Shown here: positions 53,845 through 61,586 of the stretch, one piece after another
Position numbering within the stretch: position 1 is the stretch's first letter
How the letters are laid out: the number at the start of each line of letters is the position of its first letter
Assembly (NCBI RefSeq): GCF_924101635.2
Contig: NZ_CAKMAA020000007.1
Location: 21,931-85,930 of the forward strand
Origin: Candidatus Nitrotoga sp. HW29
GTDB taxonomy: Bacteria; Pseudomonadota; Gammaproteobacteria; Burkholderiales; Gallionellaceae
Direction: 5' to 3'
Length of the DNA: 64,000 nucleotides
Made by a program: the position numbers and the translations under genes
Notes under the pieces: generated by a model
The model's input: only the letters and a program-made list of their open reading frames with translations
Databases searched by the model: none
What the model was told of the DNA's origin: nothing

Positions 53845-54912
53845 TCAGTGGGCTTCTCGTGGCCCCACCGTGACCCAGAAGCGCGTGCGATAAGTGATGC
53901 TGATCGGCTGTGTCTGGACGAGGAATTGCAGCGCTCGATCCGTCTCTTTCACATGAAAAAGACCGGACAGGCGCAAATCGGCCACGCGTGGGTCACAGAC
54001 GATGTGGCCCGGCCGGTAGCGCGCCAGCTCGGTCAGGAGGTCTTGCAAAAGAATGTTCTTGCCGGCGACAACGCCCTCCGCCCAGCCGTCGGCCTCGAAG
54101 CCTTGCAGCTCGGCCGGTGCAGTGCCATCGTTCATGAGCCAACGGCTTTCGCCAGCCTGCACAACGGTGGACACCCCACCGTTCGCCGGGTGCAATTCCA
54201 CGGCGCCTTCCTGCACGCTGATGCGGGCACGCTCCTTGTCCAGCCGCACAACAAAGCGCGTACCCAAGGCCTGCATTCTGCCAAAAGGCGTGTAGACCCA
54301 GAACGGGCGTTTGGCCGGCATGTCGGCATCCGCACCCGTGGTGATAAGAATCTCACCCCGCCGCAGCACAACAAGACGGAGCGGACCGACCAAGTCGGTG
54401 TTAATCGCGCTATCGATATTAAGCACAATTACGCTGCCATCATCGAGTTGCAGCGTTTTTTGTTCACCGATACCGGTACTCACATCGGCCAGCAGACGCT
54501 GCCACGGCGTTTGCTCACGGACAATCCAACCCGCCGTCACAGTAAAGCCCGCCAGGGAGAGCAGTTTCATGGCATTACGGCGGCTCAAACTGCGATGTGC
54601 ACGAGAGGCCTGCGTCGTTTGCAGCGCATCAAGCGCCAATTTGGGCGGCAGCGCGCCCAGATCAGACTGAAAACCTTTCAAGGAGTGCACGCGTTGCCAG
54701 GCGATGGCGTGCAAAAAATCGGCGTTCAGCCAGCGTTCGAACGTGCATCGATCCTGGGCAGTAGATGCGTTGTAGTTAAGCCGGATCGCCCAAGTGATGG
54801 CGGCATCGATGACAGATTCGGGTAGCCGATCAGGCGGTGACAAATCAGAGGCGTGATACGATTTGTCCGGTACTTCCGCTGTACCGCCGTGTGGCATAGC
54901 ACGTTCGCTCAT
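53845..54912 (-). CDS. FecR-type anti-sigma/sigma regulator (iron module 2)
   Basis: A 355-residue FecR. The first 30 residues are a tail. The cytoplasmic FecR_N domain (AITWAIRLNYNASTAQDRCTF, FLHAIAWQRVHSL) is followed by a hydrophobic segment near residues 115-135 (MKLLSLAGFTVTAGWIV). The periplasmic FecR fold has GEQKTLQLDDGSVIVLN, MQALGTRFVVRLD and ISVQEGAVELHP, with a C-terminal STN-like region (ELARYRPGHIVCDPRVADLRL). The ATG overlaps the fecI stop (ATGA). A long plus-strand open frame over this gene (53470-54825) is only its antisense shadow. Confidence 0.93.
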   Translation of the reverse strand: MSERAMPHGGTAEVPDKSYHASDLSPPDRLPESVIDAAITWAIRLNYNASTAQDRCTFERWLNADFLHAIAWQRVHSLKGFQSDLGALPPKLALDALQTTQASRAHRSLSRRNAMKLLSLAGFTVTAGWIVREQTPWQRLLADVSTGIGEQKTLQLDDGSVIVLNIDSAINTDLVGPLRLVVLRRGEILITTGADADMPAKRPFWVYTPFGRMQALGTRFVVRLDKERARISVQEGAVELHPANGGVSTVVQAGESRWLMNDGTAPAELQGFEADGWAEGVVAGKNILLQDLLTELARYRPGHIVCDPRVADLRLSGLFHVKETDRALQFLVQTQPISITYRTRFWVTVGPREAH

Positions 54913-55418
54913 AGCTCAAACCGCAGAGCGTAACAGCCGCGCAGAGCCTTGGCGATATAACGTTCCACGGTAGACAGCGAAACGCCCAAGTGCTCAGCAA
55001 TCTGCGGGCAAGTGAGCCCATCAAGTTGAGCCAGCAGAAAGGCGGTGCGAACCTGGGGCTTGAGCGAATCGAGCAACCGATCAATCTCGATCAACGTTTC
55101 CAGAAAAATCAGCCGCATTTCAGGCGAAGGCTCCTCGGTCTCAGGCAGAACAGCCAAGATTTCCAGCCAAGCCAGCTCCAGCTCGCGCCGCCGCCAATGA
55201 TCCACAACCAGACCGCGCGCAATAGTGGAAAGATAGGCACGCGGTTCGTCAAGATACAGGGGCTGCTGTCGGGTGAGCACGCGCATAAAAGTATCCTGCG
55301 CCAGGTCCGCGGCGTGGCAAGCATTGCCGAGCTTGCGACGCAGCCAACCGTACAGCCAACTGTGATGGTCGGTGTACAGTATGTGAATCTGCTGCGTTGC
55401 AATATCATCCGCCGGCAC
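54909..55418 (-). CDS. FecI-type ECF sigma factor (iron module 2)
   Basis: A 169-residue ECF sigma factor. Region 2 is LYTDHHSWLYGWLRRKLG to LSTIARGLVVDHWRRREL and region 4 is LKPQVRTAFLLAQLDGLTCPQIAEHLGVSLSTVERYI. It is the first gene of the leftward module 2 and is preceded by a Fur box-like site about 45 bases upstream. It shares its pattern with the sigma factor of module 1, so the two regulons could overlap. Confidence 0.93.
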   Translation of the reverse strand: MPADDIATQQIHILYTDHHSWLYGWLRRKLGNACHAADLAQDTFMRVLTRQQPLYLDEPRAYLSTIARGLVVDHWRRRELELAWLEILAVLPETEEPSPEMRLIFLETLIEIDRLLDSLKPQVRTAFLLAQLDGLTCPQIAEHLGVSLSTVERYIAKALRGCYALRFEL

Positions 55419-55462
55419 GATACCCTCCTTGTAATTGGTCGAGCACGTGTGCAGACCTTGCA

Positions 55463-55481
55463 GATAATGAGAACCATTTGT
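55463..55481 (-). promoter_or_regulatory. Probable Fur box upstream of fecI (module 2)
   Basis: GATAATGAGAACCATTTGT on the plus strand matches 14 of 19 positions of the Fur consensus. It lies about 45 bases before the leftward sigma-factor start, mirroring the arrangement of module 1, which has the better site. Confidence 0.6.
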
Positions 55482-55657
55482 ATTTTACTAGGTGCAACGC
55501 CGATCGTGCAAGACTGATCTGAATAGTACTGAACAAATAGTTGTCATCTGCCCACGATATGTCTTCGCTGTCAGCCGATAAAGGGGGCATCAACGCCATT
55601 GCAAAATGCACTCACCGCAGCGAATAACTGGAGTGCCATATAGTTAGGCGACAAGGG

Positions 55658-55836
55658 ATCCAAACGGGGTTTTCTGAACTAAAATACACTGCCAAGAAGA
55701 AATAGATCCGCCGTGATCTATTTTTAAGCGAAATTGAAGCAATCACACCGTGGGTTGAGTTGGAAAAAGCGATTGCGCCGTATTATCCGAATAGCGGTGG
55801 GCAGGGCCGCCCGCCCATTGACTTGGTTCTAACGAT
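55658..55836 (+). pseudogene. IS5-family transposase N-terminal remnant
   Basis: In one frame the plus strand reads QTGFSELKYTAKKK, then a stop codon (TAG at 55703), then IRRDLFLSEIEAITPWVELE and KAIAPYYPNSGGQGRPPIDL. This is the well-known start of IS5-type transposases (KxTRRExFLxEMExVxPWxxL, IEPxYPxxGxxGRPPI). Homology stops near 55836, just before the 3' end of the copA-like gene. The start, catalytic core and inverted repeats are gone, so the remnant is inactive. It marks an old insertion or deletion junction. Confidence 0.75.
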
Positions 55837-55856
55837 AGCAACCGTACCACGTGTGG

Positions 55857-58250
55857 TCATAGAGTCACACTACGTAACCGCAAAGCATTGCCTATCACAG
55901 ATACCGAACTTAACGCCATCGCAGCACTCGCGATCATTGGGTTTAGCAGCAGACCAAACCAGGGGTACAGTGCTCCCGCAGCAATGGGCACACCAATCAG
56001 GTTATACGCAAAAGCAAAAAATAAATTCTGTTTAATATTTCGCATCGTTGCCTGGCTGAGCGAACGTACACGCACTATGCCCAATAAATCGCCCTTCACT
56101 AAGACAATGCGCGCACTATTCATCGCAATGTCGGTTCCGGTCCCCATAGCGATGCCCACATTCGCTTGAGCAAGTGCCGGCGCGTCATTGACCCCGTCAC
56201 CCGCCATCGCCACGATGTGGCCCGCCGCCTGTAGCGTTTGTACATGTCGATATTTATCACTTGGCATGACGTTGGCTTTAACATCATCAATGCCCAATTG
56301 CCGTGCAACCGATACAGCGGTCGCAACGTTATCGCCCGTGAGTAATACTATCCGAATACCAGCAGCCTTCAGTTCTGCTATAGCACGTGCTGCCGTAGAT
56401 TTGATGGGATCGGCAACGCTCACCAGTCCCGCTACCTTTTCATCAATGGCTAAAAACATTACCGACTTTGCTAACGCCTGCAATTCTTGTGTTTTACTTT
56501 GAAGTACCGCAATGTCGACGCCAACATCTGACATGAGCATGGCGTTGCCAACAGTAACCGACTGGCCATTAATATCTCCCCGTATCCCCTTACCGGTAAT
56601 CGAATCAAAATTTTTGGCTTCTGCAACCTTGATATTTTTTTCTTTAGCATGTTCGACAATAGCCTGTGCAAGCGGGTGTTCACTGTGTTGTTCAAGAGAA
56701 GCCGCCAATGACAAAATTTCATTTTCAGTAAATCCATTGACAGCGACTACGTCTTGAACTTTGGGGCGTCCTTCGGTAAGCGTACCAGTCTTATCCACTA
56801 CCAAGGTATCCACTTTTTCCATCAGTTCCAGCGCTTCTGCATCTTTAATTAAAATACCTTCTTGCGCGCCACGACCAATGCCTACCATGATCGAAATCGG
56901 CGTGGCCAAACCCAGCGCACAAGGGCAGGCAATGATCAGTACCGAGACGGCTGCTACAAGTGCCTGCGCAAGCGCGGGCGGTGGTCCGAAAAAAGCCCAG
57001 ATAGCGAAGGCTATGAGGGCAACGCCCATTACCACCGGTACAAACCAGCCGGCAACCGCATCGGCAATTTTTTGGATGGGTGCACGCGAGCGGCTGGCGT
57101 CGTTAACCATTTTTACGATGTGCGCAAGCAAGGTTTCCGCGCCTACTTTCTGCGCCGTGAATACAAATGAACCGGTTTGATTAACGGTGCCAGCAGACAC
57201 TTTGCTTCCCACCGTTTTCTCGGAGGGTATCGGTTCGCCGGTGATCATCGATTCGTCGATATTTGATCTACCTTCGACCACTTCACCGTCGACCGGCACT
57301 TTGTCGCCCGGCTTCACACGCAGACGGTCGCCCACACGAATCTCGTCCAGATGTACTTCTTCTTCGCTACCGTCGAGCCTGAGACGAACAGCCGTATTGG
57401 GCACAAGCCCCAGAAGCAATTTAATCGCGCTATTGGTACGTAAACGCGCCCGCAACTCCAGTACCTGCCCCACAAGCACGAGCGTGATAATGGCGGCAGC
57501 AGCCTCAAAATAAAGTGGCGCCATGTCGTTCATTTTGAAAGCAGCCGGAAGTAGCTCAGGAAACAATAGCGAGCCTACACTGAACACAAAGGCTGCCCCG
57601 GTGCCCAGTCCAATCAGACTGAACATATTAAGATTCCAAGTGCGAAATGATGCCACGGCACGCTCAAAAAATGGCCAGCCCGCCCACAGAACGACAGGTG
57701 CCGCAAGCGCAGCTTGCAACCAGTTAAACACAGTCGTTCCCAGCCAGCTGTGAAAATCAATTCCTGGAATCACATCCCCCATTGTCAAAATCAGCAACGG
57801 TACGGTCAATGCAGCACTCACCCACAGGCGACGGGTCATATCGTCAAGCTCGGTGGTATCTTCTTCCGCAGTCGCCTCCATCGGCTCCAGAGCCATTCCG
57901 CACTTCGGGCAACTACCGGGACCAACTTGCTGCACCTCAAGGTGCATCGGGCAGGTAAAAATTGCGTTCTTCGCGACTGCTTTCTGAGACGCCTTAGAGG
58001 TGATATCGCTGGATGCCGGTTTGTTCAAGTATTGCTTGGCATTAGTCCGGAATTTGGCCACACAACTGTCACTACAAAAATAGTATGTGGTGCCGTCATG
58101 CTCGACTGATTTTTTGTTGACTGAAACTTTCATCCCACAGACGGGGTCGATGTACGTTTTTTCGGAAATTGGGCTGTCGACTGGTGCTGCAACAACTCTT
58201 GTTTCAGAACTGGTATGACCGCAACAGGTGCTTTGACTTTTCTGATTCAT
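55857..58250 (-). CDS. Copper/silver P1B-type ATPase with YHS and heavy-metal-binding domains
   Basis: A 797-residue exporter. The N terminus has a Cys pair (STCCGH), a YHS domain (about residues 33-80, DPVCGMKV and [12 protein letters not shown]) and a heavy-metal-binding domain ([26 protein letters not shown] cut short), the SilP/CopF layout, and no HMA domain. The core shows GEPIPSEK, the ion path [17 protein letters not shown] with the phosphorylated Asp, the HP locus [10 protein letters not shown] and [10 protein letters not shown]. Helices 7-8 carry YNLIGVP and MALSSVSV, which are the Cu+/Ag+ selectivity residues. It diverges from a MerR gene with a metal-type promoter between them. Confidence 0.93.
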   Translation of the reverse strand: MNQKSQSTCCGHTSSETRVVAAPVDSPISEKTYIDPVCGMKVSVNKKSVEHDGTTYYFCSDSCVAKFRTNAKQYLNKPASSDITSKASQKAVAKNAIFTCPMHLEVQQVGPGSCPKCGMALEPMEATAEEDTTELDDMTRRLWVSAALTVPLLILTMGDVIPGIDFHSWLGTTVFNWLQAALAAPVVLWAGWPFFERAVASFRTWNLNMFSLIGLGTGAAFVFSVGSLLFPELLPAAFKMNDMAPLYFEAAAAIITLVLVGQVLELRARLRTNSAIKLLLGLVPNTAVRLRLDGSEEEVHLDEIRVGDRLRVKPGDKVPVDGEVVEGRSNIDESMITGEPIPSEKTVGSKVSAGTVNQTGSFVFTAQKVGAETLLAHIVKMVNDASRSRAPIQKIADAVAGWFVPVVMGVALIAFAIWAFFGPPPALAQALVAAVSVLIIACPCALGLATPISIMVGIGRGAQEGILIKDAEALELMEKVDTLVVDKTGTLTEGRPKVQDVVAVNGFTENEILSLAASLEQHSEHPLAQAIVEHAKEKNIKVAEAKNFDSITGKGIRGDINGQSVTVGNAMLMSDVGVDIAVLQSKTQELQALAKSVMFLAIDEKVAGLVSVADPIKSTAARAIAELKAAGIRIVLLTGDNVATAVSVARQLGIDDVKANVMPSDKYRHVQTLQAAGHIVAMAGDGVNDAPALAQANVGIAMGTGTDIAMNSARIVLVKGDLLGIVRVRSLSQATMRNIKQNLFFAFAYNLIGVPIAAGALYPWFGLLLNPMIASAAMALSSVSVIGNALRLRSVTL

Positions 58251-58285
58251 AGCTCAACCCCTTGACGAAATTTAGAGACAGACTC

Positions 58286-58317
58286 ATCCTACACCCTGTG
58301 CATGACCCCAGAGTCAA
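58286..58317 (-). promoter_or_regulatory. MerR-type promoter of the ATPase gene (20-bp spacer)
   Basis: Read on the minus strand, a -35 TTGACT (58317-58312) and a -10 TAGGAT (58291-58286) are 20 bases apart, too far for normal sigma-70 use. The spacer has an imperfect dyad (CTCTGGGG with CAGGGTG). This is the hallmark of promoters untwisted by MerR-family activators and resembles those of zntA and pbrA. It lies 35 bases before the ATPase start. Confidence 0.85.
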
Positions 58318-58343
58318 TCTTTTTTTACTTACGAGACAAATTC

Positions 58344-58763
58344 ATGAAAAAAGCAGTTGAACAATTAACAATTGGCCGCTTGGCACGCGCTGCTGAAGTG
58401 GGTATTGAGACGATCCGCTATTATCAAAAATTGAATTTACTCCCTACACCTACGCCAAATGGCACGACATTCCGACAATATCCGCTGGCCCTCGTTGAGC
58501 GCATCCGCTTTATCAAGCGATCACAAGATCTGGGGTTTACGCTGGGTGAGATTGCATCCTTGCTTACATTGGAGGACGGTACTGACAGGGCGGCGATCCG
58601 CAAGATCGCAAATTCCCGTCTTGGCGATATCAATAAGCGGATCGTCGATCTTGAACGCATGCAAAGTATCCTCACACATTTAATTCACGAATGCGAAATG
58701 ACAGGTCGAACCAAGCCGTGCCCTATCATCTCAGCGTTTACAGGCGGGACTACCGCACATTGA
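58344..58763 (+). CDS. MerR-family metal-responsive regulator
   Basis: A 139-residue activator. The ATG at 58344 (MKKAVEQLTIGRLARAAEV) is chosen; an in-frame ATG at 58302 would start inside the divergent promoter. The N-terminal winged helix-turn-helix (LTIGRLARAAEVGIETIRYYQKL, GTTFRQYP) and dimerisation helix are typical. The metal-loop cysteines are HECEMTGRTKPCPII, with 9 residues between ligands as in mercury MerR and PbrR, not 8 as in CueR. The third cysteine at the start of the long helix (in DGTHC of MerR) is Asp here (DGTDR). Which metal it senses is therefore open, although the target pump looks Cu/Ag-specific. Confidence 0.9.
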   Translation: MKKAVEQLTIGRLARAAEVGIETIRYYQKLNLLPTPTPNGTTFRQYPLALVERIRFIKRSQDLGFTLGEIASLLTLEDGTDRAAIRKIANSRLGDINKRIVDLERMQSILTHLIHECEMTGRTKPCPIISAFTGGTTAH

Positions 58764-59007
58764 TATCGATTATTTTATTTCGCTTTTTACATCAAGGCTG
58801 GAGCATTGAGCTGAGAGCAACTCAATCGAACTGGCAATTATGTTCAGCAGTATCAGCACACCTTGCGTACCCGTGTGCTTTTCTCAATTGCGATTGAAGA
58901 TGTCAAAATAGTTGCGGAACGTGCACTTACACCTAAGCACAACGAGCAACCCGCTCAATCCGCAAAGCAACTGGAATCTTGCTAATCCACCCCAGAGCCG
59001 CAGTGCC
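58764..59007. other. Junction region between merR and the Rhs remnant
   Basis: About 240 bases. One plus-strand frame is open for about 55 codons up to the stop at 58983 (RTRVLFSIAIEDVKIVAERA and a C-terminal AQSAKQLESC), without a start codon of its own. It looks like the end of some lost gene, but I do not recognise the family. It lies at the boundary where the Rhs fragment begins. Confidence 0.35.
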
Positions 59008-60125
59008 AATGGCCTCACACCAATACATCGTCATTAACAGCAGCACCATCACTCAAGACGCTAACGGCAATCTACAAAGCGATGGAATGTGGAGCTACGT
59101 CCATGATCTTGATAACCGGCTGGTGAGTGCGGTGCGTAATAATCCGGCGAGTAATGTCAGTTTGGGCTACGATCCGGCTGGGCGATTGGTACGCACCGTG
59201 GTTGATAGTCAAACCACTGATTTGCTCTATGACGGCAGCGACTTGATCGCCGAATATGATGGAACCGGGAATTTAACTACTCGACACATCCACGGCCCCG
59301 GCATTGATGAGCCGCTGTTGAGTATTACGGGAACAACCAAGACTTGGCGCTCGCTATGCCGACCACTTGGGCAGTATAATTGCTGAAGCGGATTCGGCGG
59401 GAAATGCGGTGGTAATACATGCGTATGGACCATTTGGCGAGAATGGAACCACGGCGCCGAATCGATTTGGGTATACGGGGCAGCAGTATATCGCCGGATT
59501 GGGGTTGTATTACTACAAGGCCAGGTGGTATTCACCTACCGTGGGACGGTTTCTGGAGACGGATCCGATCGGGTATGGGGATGGGGTGAATTGGTATGCG
59601 TATGTGGGGAATAATCCGGTTAATTGGAGGGATCCGAGAGGGTTATCGGCCGCAGATGCGGCGATGCTTTCAAGCACAGCATCTGAAAGTGGAAGTCAAT
59701 TAGATTGGTCTAAAGGGGTTCAAGTTGCAGTTGGACCTTTGTTACCGTTGCTTGGATTAGGAATGATTGCAAATGAAATCGCGACTAGTGATGTTCCAAT
59801 TATCGGTGGTGGGGTGGCAAAGGGGGCAATCGCTGGTGGTGGGGCTAGACTTGAAAATTTAGGGGCCTCTGAAATCACGCGAATACAAAATGCAGCCAAT
59901 CGCAGTGGTCAGGAAATATCGGTTGTTGGTAGCAGGGCGGGTGGAATGGCCAAGCCAGCATCTGATTGGGATTATGTTATCGATGCCAACGCGAAGACAC
60001 GAAATAGCCTTTCGAGCTCTCTTCCTGGAGCCGGAAATACCGCAGAGGGGATAAGGCCTAATTTGGATGTTTTCAAAGGCCAGGTTGATGAAACGAGACC
60101 ATTTATTCGTTTCTTTCCGGAGTAG
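59008..60125 (+). pseudogene. Rhs-family 3' remnant with two frameshifts and a nucleotidyltransferase-like toxin tip
   Basis: The end of an Rhs/YD-repeat gene. YD repeats (DANGNLQSDG, SLGYDPAGRLVRTV, LLYDGSDLIAEYD) lead to the Rhs core end (NRFGYTGQQYIAGLGLYYYK, GRFLETDPIGYGDGVNWYAY, NNPVNWRDPRGL). Two frame changes are visible: one extra base near 59020 and a 4-bp tandem copy CGCTCGCT at 59348-59355. Behind the core is a 160-residue variable tip with VVGSRAGGMAKPASDWDYVI, the GS-x(9-10)-SDxD pattern of nucleotidyltransferase folds, and a closing DVFKGQVDETRPFIRFFPE. The 5' part of the gene is missing, so export is unlikely. The last 252 codons (from 59367) remain open. Confidence 0.8.
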
Positions 60126-60127
60126 CC

Positions 60128-60379
60128 ATGAAAGAGCTGACAGTTATGTTGTACGGGGAGCAGACGAACAATGCTGTTATCAAATTGCCAGCCCGAGAAT
60201 ATCCTGGGGTTTTGGTGCAGGGAGACACACTGAAGAATTTGCTTGATACAGGTGAACTAGTAGCCAGCCTTGCAAAGCAACAGAGGAATGATGATCTCGC
60301 GAATGAGGCTGAGGGGCTTGTTGAAATGCTAAGAGATATCTATCAGGTATATGTGCAGGAGCTTGGAGAGAAAATCTAG
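60128..60379 (+). CDS. Probable immunity protein of the Rhs toxin tip
   Basis: An 83-residue acidic protein whose ATG lies 2 bases after the Rhs stop codon. It begins MKELTVMLYGEQTNNAVIKL and ends in a charged helix (EGLVEMLRDIYQVYVQELGE). No family is recognised. The call rests on position alone: small genes directly behind variable Rhs tips usually encode the protein that neutralises that toxin. It is intact even though the Rhs gene is broken. Confidence 0.55.
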   Translation: MKELTVMLYGEQTNNAVIKLPAREYPGVLVQGDTLKNLLDTGELVASLAKQQRNDDLANEAEGLVEMLRDIYQVYVQELGEKI

Positions 60380-60426
60380 TTGGAGACACCAAAATCAGTA
60401 GATACCGTTTCTAACGTCAAGCATTT

Positions 60427-60822
60427 TCAGGTAATCGTGTTTACAGCTGGGGACATCTTGGACTTGCCTCGGGCAAGCAGACGTTCATAAACCGCTTTGA
60501 CGTGTGCGTTGTAGCGTGTTCCCACGACGGCAGCCATATATAACACGGCGCGTATTCTGGCGGGGCCGGCCTTGGACATTCGCGCGCGCCCTGGCACCGA
60601 ACTACCCGACTGTCGTTCCACCGGAACGAGTCCCGGATAAGCCGCCAACTGTTCAACTGAACCAAAATCAGGGTTATGTATCATAGCAAGTATCTTGCCC
60701 ATTTGCGGGCCAATTGCTGGAATACTCTGGAGCAATGCTCTATCTTTCTGGAGATTCGAATGCTTGTCGATGTGTTCGTCAATATCCTTTTGTAGCCGGG
60801 CTAACTGTTTGGCTAGAAACCC
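60427..60822 (-). pseudogene. IS110-family transposase, C-terminal remnant
   Basis: The minus strand is open from about 60822 (FLAKQLARLQKDIDEHIDKH) into a Transposase_20 domain (LLQSIPAIGPQMGKILAMI, LAAYPGLVPVERQSGSS, KAGPARIRAVLYMAAVV), which is the C-terminal part of IS110/IS116/IS902 transposases with the family Ser in QSGSS. The N-terminal DEDD catalytic half is absent. Upstream, minus-strand codons in another frame (LGYLSLVAFERQFYEKTLAV) may belong to the same or another lost gene. It is inactive. Confidence 0.85.
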
Positions 60823-61031
60823 AATGCTTGAGGTCGGTTGTCAATAATGGATACGAACGCACGCATACAGCCAATGTTTTTTCGTAGAACTGGCGTTCAA
60901 ATGCGACAAGTGATAAATAGCCCAATCGGGCCTGTTTACGTTACTCCTTATAAAATATCTGGCGGATAATTATTCTAAACCGAATGCAGAATTTGCTAGT
61001 CGGACAAAACTGATACACAGGAGAATTTATC

Positions 61032-61580
61032 ATGCAACGCAGACAGTTTTTATTCACTTTATCCAGTGTCGCCACCGTATTTTTTGCCACCCGAGCTTCT
61101 GCCAGTGCAACACCCAGTGGCGACAAGGTGACCATTATGCAATTTTCAGATGACGGAAAATCGTTGGGCAGAGTCAGCCTGTTAAAGGTGCATAAAGATG
61201 CCGAATGGCGCAAGGTACTGTCGCCATTGGCCTATCGGGTAACCCGCGAAAAAGGCACGGAACGGGCATTTTCAGTGCCCGGTTATAACAGGCATGAAGC
61301 AGGTTTGTATCGTTGCGTATGCTGCGATAATGCGCTGTTCGATAGCAGTACCAAATATGATTCCGACACGGGATGGCCCAGTTTCTGGCAACCCATCGCA
61401 CCAGAGAATGTACGTAATATCACCGATCGCCAGCTCGGCATGACACGCACCGAAGTGCAATGCGTGCTGTGCGATGCGCACTTGGGTCATGTATTTGACG
61501 ATGGCCCGAAGCCCACCGGATTGCGCTATTGCATGAACACGGTGGCAATGCGCTTTGTGCCCAAATCAAAGAAAAACTGA
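61032..61580 (+). CDS. msrB: Exported peptide-methionine (R)-S-oxide reductase MsrB
   Basis: A 182-residue MsrB that repairs R-methionine sulfoxide in proteins. The start MQRRQFLFTLSSVATVFFA has a Tat-like Arg pair and a hydrophobic stretch, so it is exported. Zinc cysteines lie in YRCVCCDNALF and VQCVLCDAHLGHVF; the substrate pocket is YDSDTGWPSFW; the catalytic Cys is in GLRYCMN. It is the first gene of an operon with dipZ (6-base gap) and msrA. The ATG has GGAG upstream. Confidence 0.95.
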   Translation: MQRRQFLFTLSSVATVFFATRASASATPSGDKVTIMQFSDDGKSLGRVSLLKVHKDAEWRKVLSPLAYRVTREKGTERAFSVPGYNRHEAGLYRCVCCDNALFDSSTKYDSDTGWPSFWQPIAPENVRNITDRQLGMTRTEVQCVLCDAHLGHVFDDGPKPTGLRYCMNTVAMRFVPKSKKN

Positions 61581-61586
61581 TACACC

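Noticed and set aside
53470..54825. 451-codon plus-strand open frame across the module 2 receptor start and FecR gene
   Set aside because: It is antisense to two well-conserved genes in a GC-rich stretch where stop codons are rare; the product resembles nothing.
60941..61213. 90-codon minus-strand frame over the start of msrB
   Set aside because: Antisense to a clear msrB start with a ribosome-binding site; no similarity.
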